The translations under genes were made by a program, and so were the position numbers. A stretch of DNA of 64,000 bases from Cryptomeria japonica. Lineage: Eukaryota; Streptophyta; Pinopsida; Cupressales; Cupressaceae. The stretch is taken from contig NC_081409.1 in assembly GCF_030272615.1 (NCBI RefSeq), positions 530,012,291 through 530,076,290 on the forward strand, read 5' to 3'. The notes beneath the pieces were generated by a model. That model ran no database searches, was not told the origin of the DNA, and saw only the letters and a list, made by a program, of their open reading frames with translations. Positions 48,512 to 58,431 of the stretch are shown in pieces; the stretch's first letter is position 1, and each line of letters starts with the position of its first letter.

Positions 48512-48526
48512 TTTTGCCTCTCTTTG
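48512..48526 (-). promoter_or_regulatory. Polypurine tract of A2
   Basis: On the minus strand CAAAGAGAGGCAAAA directly precedes the LTR start TGTAGACG. This fixes the element's orientation. Confidence 0.8.
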
Positions 48527-48795
48527 AGACAATGCGATTCTAAGCGTTGTTTCAAAGAACAATAATGAAAATGCCCCAGATGCTGACAATGACATATACA
48601 TGCCCCCTCGAGGAATTGGCCGGAAACATCCACAAAAGAGGCCAATTGATCGATAATAATGATAGAATATGATTGGATCGAACGGACTGACAATCGGAGA
48701 TCGGATACACAAAGGACAAGCAATTGAAAGTGCAAAAGACCGTGACTAGCATAAGATGGAGAGGGTGCACGTCCATCTATGCACAGACAAAGATC

Positions 48796-48802
48796 TATAA
48801 AT
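48796..48802 (+). promoter_or_regulatory. TATA-like box upstream of antisense PMD block
   Basis: TATAAAT on the plus strand, 285 bp inside the LTR and about 580 bp before the PMD frame. Its position would suit antisense transcription; there is no evidence that it is used. Confidence 0.3.
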
Positions 48803-49046
48803 GAGACAAAGAGAGTGAAAATTGCTCATTTGCACTAGCCAAGGAGGAGAATTTGTTGCTCTGGAAAAGGACACTTGCAGAGAGATGGTGAACATTCCAA
48901 TGGAAGATCACCTCGGAGAATGTGTATGCACCTAAAGAGGACCAAACGATCCAGGAGCAGCGGTATGTATCTCAAAAACCCATATTGTCAATTTTATGAA
49001 TTTGACTTGCTTGCGGGACATTGCGGGGCCCACAAGGGATGCAGAA

Positions 49047-49128
49047 ACTGACTTCTGCGCCTATGTGGGCGCATCTTGTGCTTGTGTAGGGTCTTCTGCA
49101 CTTGTGTAGGGTACACAGGTGCAGGACT
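49047..49128 (+). repeat. Inverted copy of leader minisatellite before PMD block
   Basis: About three units (cttctgcgcctatgtggg, cttgtgcttgtgtaggg, cttctgcacttgtgtaggg) are the reverse complement of the 58207-58324 units. They keep the same direction relative to the PMD frame as those have relative to ORF1. Confidence 0.7.
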
Positions 49129-49380
49129 TAGCACATAGCCACAGTTGTGCTCTGGCAACCCTAATTTGGCCAAAAATGGCATGCGAATGAGCCGAAAAGG
49201 GGGGATAAGAATAGGATAGTTCAAAATAGATGAGAAACACCCTGAGTTGGACATGAAACAAGGAAATGCAGCCCATAGGAGCAAACCCTAAAACTGACAA
49301 AATGTGCCCCAATTATGATACAGAGTCACCAGTATCCATTGATCACGAGGGAGAACCGACCGGACTGCTTCATGTTATGA

Positions 49381-51189
49381 CATAGACTCAGGAGCATAGA
49401 CAGAGATACATTAGTAGGACTTGGAATATACTATATCACATTCATGCCCAAGATTAGGGAAAACACAGGGTTGCTTACCGCATTGGCCGAGTGATGGCAT
49501 TCAGAGACCTCCTCATTCCATCTGGCGACTGGAGAGGTTACTATGACACTAGAGGATGTATGGCGTATCGTCCGCATTCCGATTCATGGGGAGATGATAG
49601 AGTATGACCCAGTGATAGGGAGAGACACTTTGTGTAGATTATTTGAGTGCGATGCAGATGATCTGGATATCGTAGAGAGGGAGATTGGCTGGGAGACCAT
49701 GGCATCAGAGTACAATCAACGATATGTGGTGATAGCCATGGTTATAGCATGCTTACTAGTAGGAGACAGATGAGGACATGGGTTCCCTATTGGATGGGGA
49801 AGAGTGCTAGAGCGGATGGTGACAGAGGGGATGGTGTACACATGGGGACCATGTGTACTAGCTATGCTATATTTTCAGTTGCATCAGATAGCATATCAGG
49901 GAGTTCAGACTTTGAACTGTGGGGTTACACTATTACAGGTATGGGCATTTGAGCACATAGCTATATGTCGACCGATTGCAGAGAGACAGGTAGTACCACA
50001 CTGACCATATGTGTACTATTATGGGGGATCACTGAGATAGGGTCCTTTTGGATACATATTGTATTGGCGACACGAGCTAGACAGACTGAGAGAGTTCACA
50101 TGGAGGCCATATCTTGATTGCCCTGGATGGTCAGATGATAGTGATGAGCTACCATATTGTAGATAGGAGAGATACCTGATTGGGTGACCAGTGAATCGCT
50201 AGAGAGTAATTGAGATGTACTTGCTAGAGAGAGTCAGATGACAGTTTGGAGAGAGGTAGGATGTACCTAGAAGGACTGCACACTTTGCCCGATCTCACAG
50301 AGAGATGAGTCAGTGGGGGAGTATGATTCAGCCACACATAGCATACACTGACTTCACACAGCTACAATAGAGACAATGGGATTGGAGATCAAATGTGGTC
50401 GATGCTAGGATGACAGAGAAGTATGAGAGATGGTTTGCATGATGACAGCCAGTGCCATTGACAGATTCTGATATTCCAATATCGAGGAGATAGGAGGACT
50501 TCTCACTCGCAGGAGAGGAGGAGGGAGATGATGAGGATGGGGAGGATGAGGGCAGTGATGAGGATGAGGGGGATGACGAGGACGGAGATGATGAGGGGGA
50601 TGAGGAGGACAGAGATGAGCGTAGTGATGAGGATGAGGGGGATGATGATTATGAGCCAGATTCAATCGATCAGGAGTCATTGCAGGATATACCCATAGAG
50701 CCGGAGACAGTGAGCATAGAGGAGATGGAGATGTGCAGGGCTACCATAGCGAGTCAACATGATCATATTGTGACATTAGAGAGACAGAATGCCATCTTGA
50801 GGATAGAGCATGATCAGTTCAAAGCGGAGATAGCCAAACTCACAACGGCTCGAGATACAGCAATAGCTCAGGCACAACGAGAAGAACAGAGAGTCACTGA
50901 GTATATTGGGTCGATTAAGGACTCCAGTGCACATGAGATGGAACAGATGTTGGTAGAGACCGGAGAGGAGATATGCCATTGGAGGACACTATATGAGAGT
51001 GCAGTTCCACCAGAGTAGAGAGCAGCTTCATATCGGGCACGATCGAGGACAGAGAGCAGGGCACGCTCTCAGAGGTCAGTGAGCAGCATGGGGGTGAGTG
51101 GACCTATGAGACCACCACAGCCAGGACCTAGAGGGACATCATCCATGAGACATGGAAGGGATGAGGAGGACAGAGGGAGCACCCAGTGA
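49381..51189 (+). pseudogene. Plant mobile domain (PMD) protein, antisense in element A2
   Basis: One frame of 603 codons runs to TGA 51187-51189, with 13 internal stops (all TAG or TGA) and no frameshift. The N-terminal half is a plant mobile domain as in MAIN/MAIL1-like proteins: GLLTALAE-WHSETSSFHLATGEVTMTLEDV (about 49465-49566), VTEGMVYTWGPCVLAMLYFQL, VWAFEHIAICRP (~49950-49980) and VIEMYLLERVRRQFGER (~50205-50255). After residue ~370 comes an acidic Glu/Asp/Gly tract (50510-50660), then a coiled coil (50680-51000: RQNAILRIEHDQFKAEIAKL) and an Arg/Ser-rich end. PMDs are known both in host proteins acting in silencing and development and in transposable elements. The true start is unclear; PMD-like sequence is visible from 49381. 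Confidence 0.85.
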
Positions 51190-52229
51190 CAGAGGCACGT
51201 GCGCCTTAAGACAGAGATAGATGTAGTTTGACATTATGTAGTCAGCCTTCGGGCCATGCTTAGGACAGATAGTCCAAATTTGTACTCCGATATTATTTTG
51301 ACATATGATATGATATGCATCGATATGGTGGGATGCAATGTGTTATGACTTATGTTATTTTCCATGTATGGATGACTTATGCACTGTTTATTGTGGAACA
51401 TGTATGGATACGTTGTGTTTTTGGTGCATTTATAATATGAAATGGATAAAATGCTTGATATGATGCTTGATGTAATGCAAATGTACTAACCAAATGGATG
51501 CAGGATGCAGCATATGTGTTTGGAGATCGGAGCACTACACCGAACTGACTATCCAAACTGACGGAAGAAATGTTAGTAAGAAGAAATGAGACAAAGGACA
51601 GTTAGAGGCGAAGAAAAACTTGCTTTCAGTAATGCACTTCGTAGGTGAGAACCTTTATTTAAATGTAGCAAAATGGATGTGTAGCATCATGGCATTGAAG
51701 GCCAAAGCTGAAATGCAACCCTTTTTTGCAAAAGACAGATACATCGCAGACAAACAACAATCACAAAAAAAAGAAAGGGACCATGAACCATCCTGGTCAC
51801 TTTAAATCACTTAGTGACATCATCGAGCAACATAGGAATATGATCGAAGCCAAAGATAAATCAGTAAAAAGATAAGATGCACAAATTCCAACAAGTCAAA
51901 CAAACATCTTGATCTTCATTGTCAAAAGTTGAAAATGTGGATAGGACGATCATGCTGTCTGGTTTTAGGACATGTGGTACCCCATCTAAGACTGGACACA
52001 GTCTGGTTTTGAGTATACCACACCCTGTATAAGACTCATGATAATGTGCCAAGGACAAATGATATTGGTGGTAATGTTCGATTCATATGACAATTGTGAT
52101 CAACTTGAATGTCTAATTTGATTGAAAAAGCTCATCTATTAACACATGATTCCATTAAAGCACAATGTGTGATTGCGTGTCGTTGGAGGGATGCTCAATG
52201 ATCTGTCTTATGCAGAAAAGGGATATTTT
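51190..52229. other. Element A2 internal, no gene seen
   Basis: About 1 kb after the PMD frame, at first resembling a 3' untranslated region, then unassigned. The ORF at 51620-51805 has no family motif. Confidence 0.5.
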
Positions 52230-52730
52230 TTTTGTTTTTTGTGAGTTTTTACAAAAAAAAAAAATTGTGTTAATTTTTTTTCAGGACTTTATTTGACTTT
52301 TTAGGGATTTATTTTAGGACATTTTTTTGATTTTTTTTTTTGGATTTTTTCAGAACATTATTTGATTTTAAGGGATTTTTTCAGGACATTTTTTTATTTT
52401 TAGGGATTTTTCTAGGACATTTTTTTTTTTTTTTTGGATTATTTCAAGACATTATTCAATTTTTTTGAATTATTTCAGGACATTTTTCAATTTTTTATGT
52501 TTTATTTCAGGACATTTTTCAAATTTTTTTGAATTATTTTAGGACATTTTTCAATTTTTTTTGGATTTATTTTAGGACATTTTTCAAGTTTTTTGGATTA
52601 TTTCAGGACGTTTTGCAATTTTTTATGATTATTTCAGGACATTTTTCATTTTTTTGTATTATTTTCAGGACATTATTTCAGTTTTTTTGGATTTTTTTCA
52701 GGACATTTTTCAATTTTTATGATTTTGCTC
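52230..52730. repeat. T-rich minisatellite TTTTTTGGATTATTTCAGGACA
   Basis: About 15 or more irregular units of 25-35 bp, each with (t)caggacattttt. The plus-strand ORF through it (FRTFF repeats) is a by-product of the repeat. Confidence 0.85.
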
Positions 52731-53601
52731 CTAGTGTCTAGCAAGCCAAGGAATATGACAGGTGGATAAACAATCTTGCTGAAATGTTGGTGGATAGAGG
52801 GAAGACAAAGGCCTTTTATTACGGAGACAATACAGATGCAATTTTCAAGGGCTATTGCGTGATGGGACAAGAGACTGGATATGACAATGTAAAGCAGTGA
52901 CATGGCATGAGGGACATGTCAAGAGGTTTTTGAAACCATGTTTAAATTTTGTGTCCTTATGTCAGATCAAGATCAAGGAATGAAAAAGAGTGTATGGATA
53001 GTGATAAGATATGGATAGGATAAGCAAGACCAAGAATGGATAAGGGACATGGACTGAAGGTTGGGATAGGCTAAGGGATAGTGGCAGAAAGTTTCAATAA
53101 GCTAGGGAATATGGATGAAAGGTTGTAATAAGAAAATGGATAAAGACCAAAAGCTATGATGGACTAAAAGCTGCAAACAAGATACATGATGCTCATGACG
53201 ATCCTTAGCCTTGTCAAGATCAAAGGTGGAAAGAGGAAATGGACATGAGGGACAATAGGATAATGAAACAATGAAGTTCAAGAAGTTCAAGATTACGCAT
53301 GATGCCTATTTGCCAGGTTTTCATCATGGTACTTGCCCAAGGTGCCTGTTTGCCAGGTTTTCACCAGTGGATGAATTATTTTTGCTTTACTTTTTTTTTT
53401 CTCCTTTTTCATTTTTTTTTTTTTTTTTTTTGAGCTTTTTCAATAGAAGATGGACACATGATAGGGGATGGAAGAAGGACTCAAGCGTCTTATTGTTTGG
53501 ATAGTAGCCTTAAAAAAAAATGGACCATGACCTTTAAAAGTATGCTCAAAGACGTTGGTAGGATGAGGACATGGAAAATGAGATGAAACTAAGGCAAGGA
53601 T
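52731..53601 (-). other. Element A2 internal 3' of ORF1, no gene seen
   Basis: It matches 1-791 of A1 from 52884 on. One plus-strand frame at 52741-52900 (AKEYDRWINNLAEMLVDRGK) looks protein-like but ends at a stop and has no family match. Confidence 0.5.
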
Positions 53602-56369
53602 TTATGTAAAGGATTGGACCAAAGGGATCGAAGGATGGAAAATATGCATTCGATAATGGATAGGGTATTGGAAGAATTGGGCTTCAGTGGATAGAAATGT
53701 TGGCAAAATCAACATTGGCACACACCTTGAGGGGTGATGGACTGATGGAGGAAGAGTGGGTTTTGGATATGGAGATTTTGATGAAGGAATAGCTATGGAT
53801 TTTGGGACATAAGGGCCCAAAATGGATGAAGAAGGTGATGGAGAAATAGACTTGGAAGATTTGGATGGAGGAATAGCAACTTTGGATGCCAAGTTGGATG
53901 TTTCATTTTGTGCTTCAAGGAGCTTATTAGGGATCCACATGGTTTTTGATTTTTCATGCTTTTGTGGTTCCTTGGAGTGCATTGCTTGCACAAGGGATTT
54001 AGGAACCCATATATATTTTGACTTTGCTTTATTTTGCTCAGTGGGCCTTTGTGGCCTTTTGGATATTTCTTTTTCTTTATAGATCATATTCTTCTTTGTT
54101 TTGACATGTCGATTATATTGGACATGTTGATCCTTGAATACATGTGGATTGCTAGACTTATGACTTTTATACTTGGCATCCAAATTGCTTGGAGGGGAAA
54201 AGGAATGCATGGATGGATATGAATGAAATGGAGTTCTTTTGGATTGATGAAATTTACTCAAGGATGTGTGCCTTTGCTGACCTTTCATAAAGGATGAAGG
54301 GATATAAGGACCTAAGCTGGATGGAAAGTATGATGGGGAAGGGATATGTTTGGATTTTGATGGAGGGATACCAACGTCTTGAGAGTGAGTTGTGTAGACA
54401 TGAGCCTTAATATTTTCTTTGATATGGAGGGGTTCTTTCTTATGAAGGTCTACTCCTTTGCCTTTATGAATATCTTGACTTATAGGATACTCTTTTCTTT
54501 GGGAAGAAGATGCGAGTCCATTATGAGGTGGATATGATATGAGAGAAATAATGAGATCTTGAAGTGGATCAGATTGCACCAAAGTGGAAGAACCCATTAT
54601 GCATGTCGAGGGTTCATGAACATCTTGCACTGACACGTTAGAATCATGAGGGGGATTAGGATCATGAGGGGGACTAGGATTGTGTAGTGGACATGGTTTA
54701 ATGACAGGCTCTTCAAGAGATGGAATGGGAGGCATAATGGGATCATCACAAGAAATACAATCTTGGAGTGTATATGGAGCATTAAGACAAGGAGATGGAG
54801 GAACAAAAGGATCTTGTGGAGGATTTAAAGGAATAATTTTATCTTGACAAGGAGGAAGATCATTGGAATCCTCTTTAAAGGTGCTTTGGTCTTGACTTTT
54901 AATGGGATCATCAGAAAGGATGGAAGGGATATCTTGATCTTTCTTAGGAAGTGGAATGCCAATGGGATTTGAAAGGACATTGTGTTCTTGGATAGAATTG
55001 ACAAGAATAAGTGAATCATTGTGAGTGTCTAAGGAAATGGGATCTTGGTCAACAATTGGATGGGATGATAAGGTTTTAAGATCTTGATCTTCATCTATTT
55101 CAAGACACATTTCTTCATGCTCTAAATTATCCTCTTGACATGGGGTTGGACTTTGGATATGCATGGAGGTTTCTGACAAGGGATCAATGCTTTGGCATGA
55201 AGGAAATGCACTTTGAACATTTGTGATGGATTCTGGCAAGGAATCAATGCTTGAACATGAGGAAGAGGGACTTTGAATGGGGTCCTCTAAAACAAGTAAT
55301 GGCAATAAAGTGCATGGTGGCATTGGGTCTTGTATTTCTAAAACATGACAAGGATGTGCATCATGAATTGGATTATCTTGGCAATCAATTATGGATAGCC
55401 CTTGGATAATTGCATCCTTAGGTGTACTATTTGACGAGGACAATATGGAAGGTTCTTGTGAAACTTCTAAAGGTGTAGGGATAGATGCCACTGGAGAGTC
55501 AATTTGTTTGTGAGGAGATGAGGCATTGCTAGACATAAGTGTATTATCTTGATCTTCCTCAAAGAACTCACTTGGTAATTTCCTTAAGATCATTGCAATA
55601 AAGCCACCTTTCTTTCGAGGTTTTGACATAGTTGTATCTGGAATTTGAACTCTTTGGCAAGAATTTGGTCTTGGTTTGATGTCATGTTTTGATTTTGAAC
55701 TAGATGTTGATCAAATTGGTTTGACATGTTTAAAATTTGGCTTGGTGTGTGTTGCAACCTTTGTTTTTGAATGTTTGGTTGTGGTTGTTGACATTGATAT
55801 GTTGATTGAACTTGTTGATATTCCACCATTGGTTGAACTATTTGTTGACATTGTATAGTTGGTTGGACATATTGTTGAAATTGGACCATTGGTTGTGTTG
55901 GTTGTATATGTTGAACAATTGGTTGAACCATTGGTTGTATTGGTTGAAAATCTGATTGATAGTAAACTCCTTCTTGTTCTTGTTGTGAAGGCACATAATG
56001 TTGAAATTGATGTTGTCTCTTTTCTTGAAATTGTTTCATCATCTCTATTTGGGAGAGGAGAGCTGGTATGTCTAATCATTCAAGAAGAGATCTTACATCA
56101 ATTGGCTCAATCTTTGGATTTTGATGTGGATATTTTTGAAACATTTTGGACATTTGTGATCTATTCTTTTGAATTTTTTTCACTCTTTGTTCCAATATCT
56201 CATTTTCTTGAGCTAGTTTCTCCTCTAGTTTTTGTATTTGGACATTTACATCATCATGATAAGTTTGATCCAAGTTCTGAGACATGTAGAGATTGGATTG
56301 ACATGATTGATTGCTCAAATGTGATGACATGACTTCGTAAGAAGGTTGAGACCTCATTTCAACAAACAT
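53602..56369 (-). pseudogene. Element A ORF1, copy A2, nearly intact; family unknown
   Basis: From MFVEMRSQPSYE (ATG 56367-56369) to the stop at 53602 is about 920 codons. Only two lesions are seen: TGA at 56076-56078, where A1 has CGA, and a 1-bp deletion near 55652 relative to A1. The last 675 codons are open without interruption. Order: Ser/Gln-rich start; coiled coil (QIQKLEEKLAQENEILEQRV); QPIQPMVQPIVQ repeats with many Gln; basic KPRKKGGFIAMIL next to acidic FFEEDQD; a Pro/Ser/Asp-rich middle of about 350 residues; then a Lys-rich C-terminal third with two related motifs (IWVPKSLVQAM, MWIPNKLLEAQ) and LGPYVPKS. There is no zinc knuckle, protease DSG or RT motif. It stands where gag would, so it may be a particle or RNA-binding protein; that is inference from position only. 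Confidence 0.75.
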
Positions 56370-58206
56370 GTCACTATGCAATGCAACTAATGGGATTGAC
56401 AAATGCAACCTAAAAGGATGACAATGCAACTTAATGTTTTTGTTGTTTTTCAAGATTTTGACAGACTCATGAATGCAATTCTAAAAATGAGACCCTTAGG
56501 AAATTGAAATGATGTCTAGACCTCAAAGGACAAAAGGACCAAGTGACAAAAGGACAAAATGATCATGTCTCCCCTATATGCTTGGATACTAAGCTAGGTT
56601 TGACCAAATGACAATAATGAAAAAAGGAGAAAAGATTTGATAAGGTCTAGACTTCTTAACAATGACTTAGGGTTTATCAAAGATTTGGATTACTCAAGTA
56701 TAACAAAACCTAGTTCTGACACTATATGCAAAGGGACAATTACTATGCAAATGACCCTAATATGATATGATAATGACCGAAGCTTGATGAAGAGACCTAG
56801 GGTATGCAAATGCAAATGTATGACAATGTCAACCTAAGTTTGAATTATGAAATTGTATTACTCTAATGCAAGAGGACACATGTAAATGGATGACCCTTAT
56901 TGATATGCAAAGGAGTATGACCTAGGTGAAACCTAACTTTGGTAGTTGACAATGAGTTTGCAAAATGCAAACCTAGGTTGAACCTAAATCTAAGTGACAT
57001 GAATGTTGAGACAAGATTTTGAAAAATGTTTGACAACCATGTTTGAAGGTGTTTTGAACTTTGTTGGATGAAATGCTCTTGTGTTTAACGTTGTTTTGAA
57101 TCAATTTGTCTTGTTTTTAAAATGAGATACAATTCAACTTTTGACAAGAAAAGAAGACAAGATATTTCAACTTAGACTCAAGACAATCATGCTCATTGAC
57201 ACATTTCTTATGGTAGGCAAGGACATTAGGTACTTGAGAGGTAGACTCGTTATGGGATTCAAGGAGAATACATAGATGCTTGACCCCATGGGCTCCCCTC
57301 CATGGCACTCACTTCTTAGGGCAGCCAAGCATCAGTCCCCATGTAAATCTCCCCATGGAAAACTTAGTATCTCTTCCAAGTATCCGAACTTGTCCTTCTC
57401 AAGCAACTAGAAGGATTTTTGGCCTCTAAATACAAGGTGTTTAGTAAGGATTTCTGTTAAGCGTTACTCCTTGGTGTCATGCAAGCATGATTGAGACATT
57501 AAGCCCACCAAGATATCAAACAAATGTAGTCGCACAAGCATGATTTAGACCTTAAGCCCCTACTTAGATGTTGATATGACAAAGAGTCCAAGGGTCATCA
57601 CTTCCCAAGTAACTTCAATTCCCACGTAACCCTTCCTTCAAAGCTTTCGCCCATCAGGTATTTATTTATAGTGAGTTAGAATGCCAAGGTATTCTAGCCA
57701 TACTCACTTTGGGTCGTTCCCTTCTCACGATTATCACTTGCTTGCAAAAGAAATCAAATGCTCGGGAAGGCAAGCCCTCTAAAGGTGAAACACAATTTGA
57801 ACCAAGAGAATGGTATCGAAGATCTGGATTTTTGATCACCCTAAGAAGGATGAGAGCATACTCTCCTACTCCAATGTCAAACTCAACACTCAAAGCAAAC
57901 AAACATTCATTCCATCCTATTTAGCAATAATACTAAGTGCCTAAATATGATTTACAAACACAAAAGTTTAGTTGTAATCCAAGGCAACCTGCAAAACCAC
58001 CAAGTCCAAAGTTTGATTTTCTTTGTCTTTGACTAGCGAACCTGCATACAATGTGTTAGTAGTTTCATTTGTTGTCTTTGTCATGCCTATGCCAAGGTGC
58101 TGCACAGAGAATTTGTACCAAAAACTAAAAAGTAGAAATAGAATGCAAAACAAAACAATTTGCAAGTAAAAAACACTACCTTTTACCTCTATTTTTGGCC
58201 CTACAC
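56370..58206 (-). other. Element A2 leader before ORF1
   Basis: It matches 3616-5503 of A1. Besides the short ORF at 57117-57308 no coding signal is seen; the plus-strand ORFs here are shadows. Confidence 0.6.
57117..57308 (-). CDS. Short leader ORF of element A (A2 copy)
   Basis: 63 residues, starting MPWRGAHGVKHLCILLES as in A1 (4286-4606), with substitutions and an earlier stop. A possible upstream ORF; selection is not shown. Confidence 0.25.
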   Translation of the reverse strand: MPWRGAHGVKHLCILLESHNESTSQVPNVLAYHKKCVNEHDCLESKLKYLVFFSCQKLNCISF

Positions 58207-58324
58207 AGGCGCAAAATGTCTCACATAGGTGCAGAATGCTTGACACAGGTGCAGATTGTCCTTGACATAGGCACAAAATGCTTGACATAGGCGTAGATTG
58301 TCTCACATAGGCACAAAAGTTCTC
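58207..58324 (-). repeat. Leader minisatellite of A2, about 6 units of 20-21 bp
   Basis: Units such as aggtgcagaatgcttgacac; A1 has about eight at 5504-5664. It lies in the sense leader about 110 bp from the LTR. Confidence 0.8.
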
Positions 58325-58408
58325 AGAAAACCCTGCATTACCCTGTTTCTTGGGTTTTTCACCTGCAAATCAACTCAAAAGCACTCAAAAGCATGATTGG
58401 GGGGTTAA

Positions 58409-58426
58409 TTCATTTTGGGTTCACCA
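58409..58426 (-). promoter_or_regulatory. Candidate primer-binding site of A2
   Basis: On the minus strand TGGTGAACCCAAAATGAA begins five bases after the LTR end. It has the right position and TGG start; the tRNA is not identified. Confidence 0.45.
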
Positions 58427-58431
58427 ATTAA

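Noticed and set aside
50405-50680. Minus-strand His/Pro-rich ORF
   Set aside because: It is the complement of the acidic Glu/Asp tract of the PMD frame.
52529-52741. Plus-strand FRTFF-repeat ORF
   Set aside because: Product of the T-rich minisatellite; no protein-like composition.
55859-56332. 157-residue plus-strand ORF opposite ORF1
   Set aside because: It mirrors ORF1, which has the protein-like side, a conserved start and a longer frame; the Val/Leu-rich plus frame is its shadow. The same holds for 2904-3668 in A1.
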